Under the pieces are notes generated by a model that was not told where the DNA came from, made no database searches, and was given only the letters and a program-made list of their open reading frames with translations. This document shows, piece by piece, positions 1 through 8,236 of a DNA stretch of 64,000 nt (its first letter is position 1; each line of letters opens with the position of its first letter). The DNA is from Salsipaludibacter albus (GTDB lineage Bacteria; Actinomycetota; Nitriliruptoria; Nitriliruptorales; Nitriliruptoraceae), in the NCBI RefSeq assembly GCF_019798055.1, contig NZ_JAHOPH010000006.1, positions 62,001-126,000 of the forward strand. Direction: 5' to 3'. The position numbers and the translations under genes are program-made.

Positions 1-642
1 GACCTGTGCCGGCGTCACGCCGTGGGAATCCGCGGCCTCACGGATCGGCGGCTCGTCGAAGACCGCCCGCTTGGCCAGCGGTGACCACGCCTCGGTCCGG
101 ATGCCGAGCTCGTCGTGGACGGCGCGCAGGTCCTGCTGGGGGAAGTACGGGTGCAACTCGACCTGGTTGACCAGCGGGACCACGCCGGTGTCGTCGATGA
201 TCTCCCGGAGGTGCTGGGCGGTGAAGTTGGACACGCCGATGTCACGGACCAGGCCCTGCTCGCGCAGGTCGACGAGCGCCTGCCATGCCTCGCGGTACAA
301 CCCCACCGAGGGGTTGGGCCAGTGGATGAGGTGCAGGTCGAGGCGGTCCAGTCCGAGCCGGTCGAGCGATGCACGGGTCGACGCGATGGCGTCGTCGTGG
401 GCGTGGTGTCGACCCGGGATCTTGCTGCAGACCACCACCTCGTCACGATCCACCGCGGCCTCCCGCAGGGCCTCGCCGACCTCTTCCTCGTTGCCGTAGT
501 TGACGGCGGTGTCGACGAGTCGATAGCCCATCTCCAACGCGGAAACCATGGCGGCCACGCCATCCCTGCCGTCCAGGCCGTAGGTGCCCAGGCCGATCCC
601 GGGCAGGTCGATGCGGTCGGGTGAACTCGTGTGAGGTGTCAT
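1..642 (-). CDS. Aldo/keto reductase, C-terminus cut by window edge
   Basis: This is an NADPH-dependent aldo/keto reductase of the 2,5-diketo-D-gluconate reductase type; the natural substrate cannot be told. I translated 214 codons from the ATG at 642 and the frame is still open at base 1. Visible family marks are the glycine-rich start (LPGIGLGTYGL), the DTAVNYGNEEEVG segment carrying the active-site Asp and Tyr, the VVCSKIPGRHH strand with the catalytic Lys, and HLIHWPNP with the active-site His. The family usually runs about 275-290 residues, so roughly the last quarter lies outside the window. No neighbour explains its role. Confidence 0.9.
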   Translation of the reverse strand, partial: MTPHTSSPDRIDLPGIGLGTYGLDGRDGVAAMVSALEMGYRLVDTAVNYGNEEEVGEALREAAVDRDEVVVCSKIPGRHHAHDDAIASTRASLDRLGLDRLDLHLIHWPNPSVGLYREAWQALVDLREQGLVRDIGVSNFTAQHLREIIDDTGVVPLVNQVELHPYFPQQDLRAVHDELGIRTEAWSPLAKRAVFDEPPIREAADSHGVTPAQV

Positions 643-783
643 GGTCGAAACCTACCGATGCCTGGTCCATCCACCCCCCGACGTCCGACCAACGATGGAC
701 CCCCCGCACCGACGTCGAGGTGAGACGTTCCATGGGTGGGAACTCGTGGCGAATCGCGTTCGTGACGTTTCCGGGCCTGGCGC

Positions 784-1539
784 TCAGGGCCGAGCGCTGT
801 CCGGGATCCCGTCGAGCCGCGTGACGCCGGGCCGAGTCCACTGGGGCGTCGGTCGGCCGTGCTCCTCGGGTCCCGGAGTCCCGTGCCGGTCCGTGAGCAA
901 CACGGCGTGGGTCGGGTGCTGTGGCCACCCGGCCGGCGAGTCCTCCCACACCTCGCGACGTCCGTGGGCGGTCATGTCGAGCAGCCCGAACGACGGGCTC
1001 AACACCTCGTCACCGCGACCGGTCGTCCAGTAGGTCAGGAAGATCCCGTCGTCGCGACGCAGGTAACAGGAGATCCGCCCGGGAACGCCGACCGTGGGAT
1101 CGTCGAGGTGGGCGTTGGAGTACCAGGGCACGGTGTAGCCCATGAAGTCCCGGAAGGCGGAGATCTCGTCGTACGGACCGTCGACGAGGACGGCGAAGGT
1201 GATCCCGTTGCCGTTGAGGTAGGCCGCGTCGGCGGCGGCACCCATGTTCCAGACGTTGCGCGTACAGCCGGGACATTGTTCCTCCCATGGCCGTCCGTCG
1301 TGGAACATGTGGCTGTAGGTGACCAGCTCGTCACGCTCGTCGAACACCTCGACGAAGGCAACGTGACCGTCGGGCCCGACCACCGTGGCGTCGGGAGGCA
1401 CCTCGGTCATCGGCAGCCGCCGTCGTGCGGCGGCGATCGCGTCACCCTCGCGGGTGTGCGCCTTCTCGCGTGCGCGGAGCTCGAGCAGGTGCTGCTCGAA
1501 GTCGTCCTGGCTGGTGACGGGCGACGCCGGCGTGGTCAT
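784..1539 (-). CDS. DUF899 family thioredoxin-fold protein
   Basis: A 251-residue protein of the DUF899 family, soluble and probably thioredoxin-like, with no established reaction. The ATG at 1539 (MTTPASPV) is preferred over the upstream in-frame GTG at 1572 because the family begins close to the ELRAREKAHTREGDAIAAARRRLP segment. It carries a CxxC pair in WEEQCPGC, the hallmark aromatic-rich FMGYTVPWYSNAH stretch and the late YWTTGRGDEVLSPSFGLLDMTAHGR block. The dithiol suggests redox or carrier chemistry, which is inference. It stands alone between the aldo/keto reductase and a non-coding stretch. Confidence 0.85.
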   Translation of the reverse strand: MTTPASPVTSQDDFEQHLLELRAREKAHTREGDAIAAARRRLPMTEVPPDATVVGPDGHVAFVEVFDERDELVTYSHMFHDGRPWEEQCPGCTRNVWNMGAAADAAYLNGNGITFAVLVDGPYDEISAFRDFMGYTVPWYSNAHLDDPTVGVPGRISCYLRRDDGIFLTYWTTGRGDEVLSPSFGLLDMTAHGRREVWEDSPAGWPQHPTHAVLLTDRHGTPGPEEHGRPTPQWTRPGVTRLDGIPDSARP

Positions 1540-1900
1540 GGGCTCGTCCTGGGCTCGGTGCGTGTCCACCACGGACGGCGGTCCACGGCGGTCACGAGGG
1601 TCGACGTCGCCGAGGTGTCCGACTCATCGGTGCGGCGCCGCATGTCCGACGGTACGGACGGCTGCCCGTACGAGCGGGCCCATGTCACCCTGGCCCTCTC
1701 CTCGATCGTCTGTAGGGCAGGAGGACTGAACGTCGAGCGAAGGATCGGACGATGACGATCACCACGCCGGACACGCACGAGGGGGACGGTCGATCCACGA
1801 CAGGCCACCCTCCACCGAGGCAGTCCGAGGTGGCTGGGGCGTCGGGGACCACGCCGGGGGTCGGTACCGCTCCCGCCGGAGGTGCGGGGCCGGTTCGGGC
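1540..1900. other. 361-nt gap without a supportable gene
   Basis: This stretch separates the minus-strand DUF899 gene from the plus-strand membrane protein and so should hold both promoters. I see no clear -35/-10 pair or hairpin. A 90-codon open frame starts at 1752 after a weak AGGATCGGACG ribosome site, but its product is low-complexity and it overlaps the next gene by 124 nt. Confidence 0.5.
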
Positions 1901-2599
1901 ATGCACCCCGTGCTCCCACCGTTGGAGCGGTGGGCACAGGACCGCGGCGTGGTGGCGGCGGTCGCCATCGGTTTCGTCGTGGGCGCCGGATGGGGCATCG
2001 TTGCTCGGGCCTGGATGCGCCTGATCTCCGAGCACCCGGAGTTCTCGTGGTCGGGGACCGGTTACATCGTCGTCGCTCCAGCCCTGATCGGGGCCGTCGT
2101 CGCCCTCGCCCACGTCGCGATGGCCAGGCACTGGCGCGCTGCCATGCTGCTGCGCGTACCGGCCGTCCTGGTACACGTCCTGCTCGGCATGGGGGCCGGT
2201 GCCCTCCTGATCCCGACGATCGCGTTCGGCAGCATCGCCGCGGCGCGGGACCGGTTCGGGCTGGCCCTGCGGCTGGGCCTCGCGGTCCTGGTCCTGGCCC
2301 TCGGCATCCCCATCGGCATCGGAGACGGAAGCTCGGCCGTGGGGGTGGGCATCCTCGCCGCAGGCGTGGTGGTGGTCGTGGTGCTCGTGTCGGGCTGGCG
2401 GACGCGGGTCGTCCTGGCGAGCCTGGCCATCCTCGTCGCCCTGGGCGTGTCGGTTTCGGTCCTGGTCGCCGAGATCCCCTTGGTGCGCGGGGCGCTGGGC
2501 GCACTCCTGTTCCTGCCGTTGGTGGCGGTCCCGACCCTGTCGGCTGCGTCCGTGCTGCGGCCCCGACGGCACCGTCCGACCGAGCCTGCCTCGTCGTGA
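1901..2599 (+). CDS. Hypothetical polytopic membrane protein
   Basis: A 232-residue integral membrane protein that I do not recognise. It shows about six hydrophobic segments (for example VVAAVAIGFVVGAGWGIVA near residue 17 and ILAAGVVVVVVLVSGW near 150) and a basic C-terminus (RPRRHRPTE), which is typical of a cytoplasmic tail. It has no catalytic motif or cysteine pair. The ATG at 1901 lacks a strong ribosome site, so the true start might be one of the downstream codons. A short single-pass membrane protein follows on the same strand after 144 nt. Confidence 0.6.
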   Translation: MHPVLPPLERWAQDRGVVAAVAIGFVVGAGWGIVARAWMRLISEHPEFSWSGTGYIVVAPALIGAVVALAHVAMARHWRAAMLLRVPAVLVHVLLGMGAGALLIPTIAFGSIAAARDRFGLALRLGLAVLVLALGIPIGIGDGSSAVGVGILAAGVVVVVVLVSGWRTRVVLASLAILVALGVSVSVLVAEIPLVRGALGALLFLPLVAVPTLSAASVLRPRRHRPTEPASS

Positions 2600-2743
2600 C
2601 GCGAGCGTGCGCGACGTCTCGGTGTGTCGACGACCTGGCCCGGGACCGAACCCGGAACCCGACCGGGGACCCGCACGGGCAGGACCGGCGTCTCTGTTCC
2701 CGACCGCGCGACGACGCGATGCTCGGTGCGACCGGACGGGGGG

Positions 2744-2914
2744 ATGGTCACCGTGGGCACGAACGCACCCAGGTCGGACAAGGACGTCGAGGCGGCACGG
2801 ACCAGGCGGTCCCAGCTGTTCGTGTTCGCCGTCCTGACCCTGCTGGCGGCGGGCGTGGCCGTCGCGACCGGGGTCGTCCTGCAGTTGCTGCGCACCCTGC
2901 AGGGCCCGTGGTGA
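2744..2914 (+). CDS. Small single-pass membrane protein
   Basis: A 56-residue protein with a charged N-terminus (SDKDVEAARTRRSQ) followed by one hydrophobic helix at about residues 24-48 and a short tail. It has no known family. The ATG at 2744 follows a purine-rich GGACGGGGGG. A longer in-frame start at 2624 would add a Gly/Thr/Pro/Arg repeat segment (PGTEPGTRPGTRTG) with poor coding character, so I prefer the short form. It may be co-transcribed with the membrane protein upstream. Confidence 0.5.
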   Translation: MVTVGTNAPRSDKDVEAARTRRSQLFVFAVLTLLAAGVAVATGVVLQLLRTLQGPW

Positions 2915-3013
2915 CGTGGGCGCGACCGTCCACACGCGACATCCGGAGCTGGACGCACCGTCGGTATCACCACGACCGTCCCGGACTCCCCACGCGTGAC
3001 CGAGGGGGACGAC

Positions 3014-4243
3014 ATGGCCAGGACCGCGATCGCGGCCGTGTGGCAGCCGGGCACGGGTGAGCAACGGGTCCGCTGGGGCATGACCGGCGACCAGTTCAAG
3101 GACCAGGACACGACGTACTTCAACCGCGGCCTGCGACTGCGTTCGCTCGCCCTGCGGGGCGGTCGGATGGCGGCCGTCTGGCGACCGGGCAGCGGCGAGC
3201 AACGGGTCCGCTGGGGCATGGCCGGCGACCAGTTCAGGGACCAGGACACGGCGTACTTCAACCGCGGCCTGCGATTGCGATGCCTCGAGGTGGAGGACGG
3301 CAGGATCGCGGCCGTGTGGCAGCCGGGCAGCGGCGAGCAACGGGTCCGCTGGGGCATGTCCGGGGGCCAGTTCAAGGACCAGGACACGGCGTACTTCGAT
3401 CGCGGCCTGCGCATCCACGCCATGGCGATCGACAACGGGATCGCGGCGGTGTGGCGGCCGGGCAGTGGCGAGCAGCGGGTTCGCTGGGGCATGACCGCCA
3501 GCGAGATCTCCACGCAGGACTCGACCTTCTTCGCCCGCGGGCTGCGCCTGTCCGCCCTGGTCGCCGAGGACGGGCGCTACGCCGCGGTCTGGCGACCCGG
3601 CTCGGGCACCCAGTGGTGGAGCGCACGACGTGGAGGCGTCGACTTCGCGACGCTCGACCAGGCCCACTTCGCCAACGGGCTGCGGATCTCCAGTCTCGAA
3701 CTGCACGACGACCCCGTGGGGCTGTACCGCTACCCGTGGAAGGGTGGCGACAAGCGACGGGTCGGACAGGGCAACAACAACCCGACCGGGTCCCACAACG
3801 GCAGCCAGGCCTGGGCCTACGACTTCGGCCTGCCCTCCGGCACCGAGATCCGCGCCGCACGCGCCGGAACCGTCGAGTGGCTCCAGGAGAACCTCACCGC
3901 GACCTACAACCCGAACGTTCCGGACGGCCCCGGCAACACCCCGTTCCCCGGCGGCAGCCTGCAGAACTGGGGCAACGCCGTGCGGCTCCGCCACGCCGGT
4001 GGCTTCACGACGTGGTACTTCCACGTCCAGGCCAACGGTGTGCTGGTCAACGTCGGGGACCGGGTCGCGCAGGGCCAGGTGATCGCCCGGTCGGGCAACA
4101 CCGGCCGGTCGTCCGGACCCCACCTGCACTTCCAGGTCCAGGCCGACTCCACCGACTGGGGCCAGTCCGTCGCGCACACGTTCGGCAACGACTGCGAACA
4201 ACCCGCGACCGGCGACAGCGTCACCTCCGACAACGCCGGCTGA
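3014..4243 (+). CDS. M23 metallopeptidase with five N-terminal tandem repeats
   Basis: A 409-residue protein with two parts. Residues 6 to about 233 are five 45-46-residue repeats of the AVWxPGSGEQRVRWGM...QDxxxFxRGLRL type, matching what is known as bacterial tandem repeat domain 1. Residues about 255-395 form an M23/LytM zinc endopeptidase, with metal ligands His261 and Asp270 (HNGSQAWAYD) and the HLHF signature (His370, His372). M23 enzymes usually cut peptidoglycan cross-bridges. The ATG at 3014 follows GAGGGGGAC and beats the GTG at 2996. No signal peptide or membrane helix is visible in either version, so export by Sec or Tat is not supported. The repeats probably bind a ligand, which is unknown. 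Confidence 0.85.
   Translation: MARTAIAAVWQPGTGEQRVRWGMTGDQFKDQDTTYFNRGLRLRSLALRGGRMAAVWRPGSGEQRVRWGMAGDQFRDQDTAYFNRGLRLRCLEVEDGRIAAVWQPGSGEQRVRWGMSGGQFKDQDTAYFDRGLRIHAMAIDNGIAAVWRPGSGEQRVRWGMTASEISTQDSTFFARGLRLSALVAEDGRYAAVWRPGSGTQWWSARRGGVDFATLDQAHFANGLRISSLELHDDPVGLYRYPWKGGDKRRVGQGNNNPTGSHNGSQAWAYDFGLPSGTEIRAARAGTVEWLQENLTATYNPNVPDGPGNTPFPGGSLQNWGNAVRLRHAGGFTTWYFHVQANGVLVNVGDRVAQGQVIARSGNTGRSSGPHLHFQVQADSTDWGQSVAHTFGNDCEQPATGDSVTSDNAG
3029..3712 (+). repeat. Five in-frame ~138-bp coding repeats
   Basis: Units begin at 3029, 3167, 3305, 3440 and 3578, giving spacings of 138, 138, 135 and 138 bp. The first three units are very similar at DNA level (the GAGCAACGGGTCCGCTGGGG block recurs) while the fifth is diverged. 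This suggests recent local duplication inside the M23 peptidase gene. Confidence 0.9.
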
Positions 4244-4291
4244 ACGTCGTCGGTGGGCCGACGGCCGACCCGGTTCGTCCCGGCGAGTGGG

Positions 4292-5635
4292 TCAGGCGAA
4301 GCCGAACAGCGGGGGCAACGCGACGACGACGAGGGCCGCCCAGCCCGCGAACACCGGCAGGTAGGTGGTCTGCCACCGCTCGACCCGGTCGAACGTGGTC
4401 CGTCCGCGCAGGAACAGGGTCGACAGCCACCCGGCCACGGCGAGGTTGACCAGCAGCACGAGGTTGAGGCCCAGCGCCGCCGTCCGGTTCGGGGTGAACC
4501 CCAGCTCGCCGATCCTCGCCACCATGGCACCCAGCACCATCACGTCCAGCGCCAGGGCGCTGACGACGGCGACGAGCTGGATGCGGTCCGCCCAGCCGGC
4601 CGACTCCGCGGGGTCCCGGGCGGACATGCCGTAGAGCACCAGGCCGAGGACCACGATCAGCAGCAGGTCGAAGATCCCCAGCAGCTCGCGGTCGAACGCA
4701 CCACCGAGACCCGTCACGGCGTACACCACCGCCGCGACGGCAAGCATCACCGCGAACAACGGGGTGAAGACCATCGTGAGCACGGGGGCCATGTTCTCGA
4801 CGACCTGCTGCTTGGACTCGACCAGCCACCCGGCGACCACGACCGCCCCGGCCGCCCCGGACGGCAGCACCCACAGCATGACGGCCTCGACGTCGACCCC
4901 CGCCGGCTCGAGGATCCCGACGGTCAACCCCATCAGCACCCCGCCGCCCAGGGCGATCAGGGCGTAGTAGATCACCCACTCCCCCGTGAACCGCACGAAG
5001 TCCATGCGGCGACCGTCGGACCGCAGGTCACCCCCCGTGTAGGGCCAGGCCACCGCGAACCACAGGACGACCGGCAGGTGGGCGGCCACGAGCAGCTCGG
5101 TGTTGCTGTCGGGTGACCACGGAAACAGGTTGACCACCAAGGCGGCCACGACGAACGGGACGGCGGCGACCAGGGCGGGACGGAGTCCCAGGCGACGCCG
5201 ACGCACGAACCATCCGGCCAGGAACGGCAGCACGAGCAGGCTCGCGTTGCGCACCAGCCAGGTGGAGTCACCCTCCGGGAAGTCCGAGAGCAGCCGGGCG
5301 ACTTGGACGGCGATGGCTGCCAGGACCGCGAACCCCAGCGCCTCTGGCCAGGTGCGGCCGCCCGACGACACGTCGTCGGCGGTGTCGGCCAGGACGAGCT
5401 GCTTCCACAGCCGGTCGCGGTGCTCGCGGGCGAACTCCCGGGCCAGGTCGTCCAGGCTGCCCAGCCGGGTGACCGCGATGAGGAAGGACTCGTCGGCCGA
5501 GAGGCCGGCGGATCCGAGGTCGGCCATCTGGCCGCGGAGGTGGTCCTCGAGCTCGTCGACGTCCCGACCGTCGATGGCCGGTCCCTGCCCGACGTGGGCA
5601 CGCCAGCGTGCGATCTCGTGTTCGACGTCGTCCAT
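4292..5635 (-). CDS. Membrane protein with N-terminal permease-prefix-like domain
   Basis: A 447-residue membrane protein. Residues 1-85 form a soluble helical segment (MDDVEHEIARWRAHV ... VDELEDHLRGQMADL ... SFLIAVTRLGSLDDLAREFAREH) like the permease-prefix domains that couple PadR-type regulators to membrane partners. About ten hydrophobic helices follow. The start at 5635 is chosen because it lies 2 nt after the PadR stop. It is the last gene of a three-gene unit (5997-6386, PadR, this gene). A sensing or transport role under PadR control is inference; the membrane part matches no family I know. Confidence 0.7.
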   Translation of the reverse strand: MDDVEHEIARWRAHVGQGPAIDGRDVDELEDHLRGQMADLGSAGLSADESFLIAVTRLGSLDDLAREFAREHRDRLWKQLVLADTADDVSSGGRTWPEALGFAVLAAIAVQVARLLSDFPEGDSTWLVRNASLLVLPFLAGWFVRRRRLGLRPALVAAVPFVVAALVVNLFPWSPDSNTELLVAAHLPVVLWFAVAWPYTGGDLRSDGRRMDFVRFTGEWVIYYALIALGGGVLMGLTVGILEPAGVDVEAVMLWVLPSGAAGAVVVAGWLVESKQQVVENMAPVLTMVFTPLFAVMLAVAAVVYAVTGLGGAFDRELLGIFDLLLIVVLGLVLYGMSARDPAESAGWADRIQLVAVVSALALDVMVLGAMVARIGELGFTPNRTAALGLNLVLLVNLAVAGWLSTLFLRGRTTFDRVERWQTTYLPVFAGWAALVVVALPPLFGFA

Positions 5636-5637
5636 GC

Positions 5638-5997
5638 TCAGGCGTTCCCCAGCAACAGCGGCAGCGGGTCGTGCCCGCGCCAGGCTTCTCCGAGGGTTCG
5701 GGCGACCGTGACCCACTGGCGCTGGTGCTCCGCGAGGGCGGCCCCGCCCTCGTCCGTGAGGGCGTAGTACTTGCGACGCCGACCTTCCGGTGGGACCCGC
5801 CACTCCGTCGTGACGTAGCCCAGTCGGTGGAGGCGGTGCAGCAACGGGTACAGCATCCCGTCGGTCCACTCGAACTCACCGCCCGACAGGTCACGGACCC
5901 GCTTGAGCAGCGCGTAGCCGTAGCTCTCGCCGTCGGCGAGGATCGCCAGCACGAGCGGGGTGGCCGAGGCCGCGACCAGGTCCTTGTCGATCTGCAT
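5638..5997 (-). CDS. PadR family transcriptional regulator
   Basis: A 119-residue winged-helix repressor. The typical PadR core is clear: LVLAILADGESYGYALLKRV, then EWTDGMLYPLLHRLHRLGYVTTEW as recognition helix and wing, then RRRKYYALTDEG. The ATG at 5997 overlaps the upstream gene's TGA by one base (TGATG), fixing the start by translational coupling. A longer form from 6027 would add residues not seen in the family. The AT-rich repeated boxes at 6420-6461 upstream of the operon are its likely operator. The effector is unknown. Confidence 0.9.
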   Translation of the reverse strand: MQIDKDLVAASATPLVLAILADGESYGYALLKRVRDLSGGEFEWTDGMLYPLLHRLHRLGYVTTEWRVPPEGRRRKYYALTDEGGAALAEHQRQWVTVARTLGEAWRGHDPLPLLLGNA

Positions 5998-6386
5998 CAG
6001 GCGTCCCGGTGCTGCAGGAGCGACCACGTGCCACCCGCGGCGACGTGGAACAGCCAGGCGGACGCGGCGAACATCGTGGCGAACATCCCGTTGAGCCCGA
6101 TGATCTCCAGACGCGGGTTGCCGGGCGCGAGCCCGGCCGCGAGGGCCACGACCGTGACGGCGACGGGCCAGGCGGCCATGGCCAGCAGCACCGTCACCAT
6201 CTCGCGTGACCGCAGGCGAGCGACGGCGGTGCCGACCACCGCGACGGCGAACACCGGCAGGTACATCAGGTCGGCCGGATCACCGGACGCCCCGATCACC
6301 CCCAACGCCCCGATGCCCCACGCCAGCAGCAGGGTCGCCCCGAGGCCGATCGCGATGGCGGCCCGACGGGCAGTCGTGTCGGTCAT
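5997..6386 (-). CDS. Small four-helix membrane protein, first gene of PadR operon
   Basis: A 129-residue membrane protein with about four hydrophobic helices: AAIAIGLGATLLLAWGIGAL, DLMYLPVFAVAVVGTAV, VTVLLAMAAWPVAVTVVAL and a C-terminal one. I do not recognise the family. The ATG at 6386 (MTDTTARRAA) follows GAGGACCGGACC, and the upstream extension is not protein-like. Its stop overlaps the PadR start. It is probably the gene most directly controlled by the promoter and boxes at 6420-6461. Confidence 0.65.
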   Translation of the reverse strand: MTDTTARRAAIAIGLGATLLLAWGIGALGVIGASGDPADLMYLPVFAVAVVGTAVARLRSREMVTVLLAMAAWPVAVTVVALAAGLAPGNPRLEIIGLNGMFATMFAASAWLFHVAAGGTWSLLQHRDA

Positions 6387-6419
6387 GGTCCGGTCCTCGT
6401 TCGACAGCAGGAGGTCGGC

Positions 6420-6461
6420 AATACATAGAACCACAAGGTACATAGGTGTGCAAGTCATAGA
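6420..6461 (-). promoter_or_regulatory. Promoter with three repeated CTATG(T/A) boxes, probable PadR operator
   Basis: This is an island of low GC in a very GC-rich background. On the minus strand it reads as three direct boxes: CTATGAC (6460-6454), CTATGTAC (6445-6438) and CTATGTAT (6428-6421). A candidate promoter, TTGCAC (6453-6448), 17-bp spacer, TTCTAT (6430-6425), lies within the boxes, so a bound repressor would block it. PadR proteins are known to bind ATGTAT/ATACAT-rich sites near their own promoters. Confidence 0.55.
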
Positions 6462-6589
6462 TGTGCGGGGGTGACGGGTCTCGCACCCTCCCGGCGACCC
6501 CCGCGGTACGCCCTTGACACCGGACCCGGCGACGGCGAGGGTTGACCTCCCGGGCGTCATGGGGACGGCCGGGCAGACCAGGGGGAACC

Positions 6590-8164
6590 ATGCGCACGAC
6601 ACCACGGACCATCGGGGTGGCCGCCGCTGCGGCCGCCGTCGTCGCCGCCGGCATGCTGCCGGTCGCCGCCGACCCGAACAACAACAACTCGCGCAAGCTC
6701 ACCGAGGCGGTCACCGTCGACGGCATCCTGGAACACGAGCAGGCACTGCAGGACATCGCCGACGCCAACGGCAACAACCGCCTCGCCGGCGCACCGGGCT
6801 ACGAGGACACGGTCGACTACGTGGCGGCCCGTGCCGAGGCAGCCGGACTGGACGTCACCATCCAGGAGTTCGACTACACGCTGGACTTCCTCGCGGACTG
6901 GCAGGCACCGGTCCTGGCGGTGGAGGGTGGCGCCGAGTTCGTCGGCGGGATCGCCGGCGGACAACTCGGGGGTGACTTCGGGTCGATGTACAACACCGGC
7001 GCCTACGGCGTCGACGTCACGGCACCCGTCTGGGCCGCGGACCTGGCCGACGGGGGGCCGACGACCAGCGGCTGCCAGGCCGCGGACTTCGCCGGGATGC
7101 CGGCCGGCGCGATCGCGGTCATCCAGGTGGACCTCATCCTCAACCCCGTGGGCTGCTTCCCCACCAACATCTTCAACGCCTTCGGCGCCGGTGCCGCGGC
7201 GATCGTGGTGATCCCCACCGGCCAAGCGGGAGACACCGGGCCGGTCTGGATCAACTTCTCGGGCACGACGCTCCCGGCGATGGCCGCGTCGTTCGAGACG
7301 GGCCTGGAGCTCACCGGCGGTGTGCTGCAGGGTGACACGGGCCAGACGGCCCGGTTCTTCATCGACTGGCGCCCGGGGACCTACACGACCCGCAACGTGA
7401 TCGCGCAGACACCCGAGGGTGACCCCGACAACGTGGTCGTCGTGGGTGCACACCTCGACTCGGTCGGCGTCGGTCCGGGCATCAACGACAACGGGTCCGG
7501 CTCGTCCACGATCCTCGAGATCGCCGAGCAGATGTCCAAGGTCAAGCCCCGCAACGCCGTGCGCTTCGCCTGGTTCAGCGCCGAGGAGTCCGGGCTGCTC
7601 GGCTCCGAGGCCTACGTCGACAGCCTGTCGGCGGACGAACTCGACCAGATCGCGGCCATGCTCAACTTCGACATGGTCGGCTCGCCGAACTTCGCCCGGT
7701 TCGTCTACGACGGCGACCTGTCGGACTCCGAGCCACCGCCCAGCGGTGCACCCGACGGCTCGGCCCAGATCGAGGACCTGTTCGTCGACTGGTTCGACAG
7801 CCAAGGCCTGGCGAGCGAGCCCACCGCGTTCAGTGGCCGGTCGGACTACGGACCGTTCATCGAGGTCGGGATCCCGGCCGGTGGCCTGTTCACGGGTGCC
7901 GAGGGGATCAAGACCGAGGAGCAGGTGGCGCTGTACGGCGGCACGGCGGGCGAGCAGTACGACCCGTGCTACCACCTGTCCTGCGACGACATGGACAACC
8001 TCAGCCTGACGGCGCTGGACCAGATGGGCGACGCGGCGGCCCACGCCACGATCTCCCTGGCCCAGAGCACCGAGATCGTCAACGGCGTCCGTGGGAAGGG
8101 CAACTTCAGCCCGAAGACGACCGGCCCGCCGATCCCGGAGCCCGTCGCGCTGCTGGGCGACTGA
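6590..8164 (+). CDS. Secreted M28 zinc aminopeptidase
   Basis: A 524-residue exported peptidase of family M28, which removes N-terminal amino acids with two zinc ions. A signal peptide (MRTTPRTIGVAAAAAAVVAAG, cut near VAA-DP) is followed by a PA-type insert around residues 130-245. The catalytic domain shows GAHLDSVGVGPGINDNGSG (first zinc His and bridging Asp), FSAEESGLLGSEAY (catalytic Glu pair), MLNFDMVGSPN (zinc Asp) and CYHLSCDD (last His). The ATG at 6590 follows AGGGGGAACC. A TTGACA at 6514-6519 could be a -35 but I see no convincing -10. Many acidic residues fit an extracellular, possibly salt-adapted enzyme. Confidence 0.92.
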   Translation: MRTTPRTIGVAAAAAAVVAAGMLPVAADPNNNNSRKLTEAVTVDGILEHEQALQDIADANGNNRLAGAPGYEDTVDYVAARAEAAGLDVTIQEFDYTLDFLADWQAPVLAVEGGAEFVGGIAGGQLGGDFGSMYNTGAYGVDVTAPVWAADLADGGPTTSGCQAADFAGMPAGAIAVIQVDLILNPVGCFPTNIFNAFGAGAAAIVVIPTGQAGDTGPVWINFSGTTLPAMAASFETGLELTGGVLQGDTGQTARFFIDWRPGTYTTRNVIAQTPEGDPDNVVVVGAHLDSVGVGPGINDNGSGSSTILEIAEQMSKVKPRNAVRFAWFSAEESGLLGSEAYVDSLSADELDQIAAMLNFDMVGSPNFARFVYDGDLSDSEPPPSGAPDGSAQIEDLFVDWFDSQGLASEPTAFSGRSDYGPFIEVGIPAGGLFTGAEGIKTEEQVALYGGTAGEQYDPCYHLSCDDMDNLSLTALDQMGDAAAHATISLAQSTEIVNGVRGKGNFSPKTTGPPIPEPVALLGD

Positions 8165-8188
8165 CCCGACGCGCTGCCGGCCTGACCG

Positions 8189-8220
8189 ACGGCGGCCCCT
8201 CCCGAGGGAGGGGCCGCCGT
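8189..8220. terminator. Bidirectional hairpin terminator
   Basis: Two perfect 15-base arms (ACGGCGGCCCCTCCC and its complement) are separated by GA, forming a very stable stem between the converging M28 and M14 genes. There is no U-tract on either side. The position, 24 nt past one stop and 16 nt past the other, supports a shared terminator. Confidence 0.85.
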
Positions 8221-8236
8221 CATGGTGCGGGGTGGA

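Noticed and set aside
1752-2024. 90-codon plus-strand open frame upstream of the membrane protein
   Set aside because: Low-complexity product, weak ribosome site and 124-nt overlap with the better-supported membrane protein gene at 1901.
3029-3712. CRISPR-like or mobile repeat array
   Set aside because: The 135-138-bp repeats are in frame inside a protein and lack spacers; they are domain duplications.
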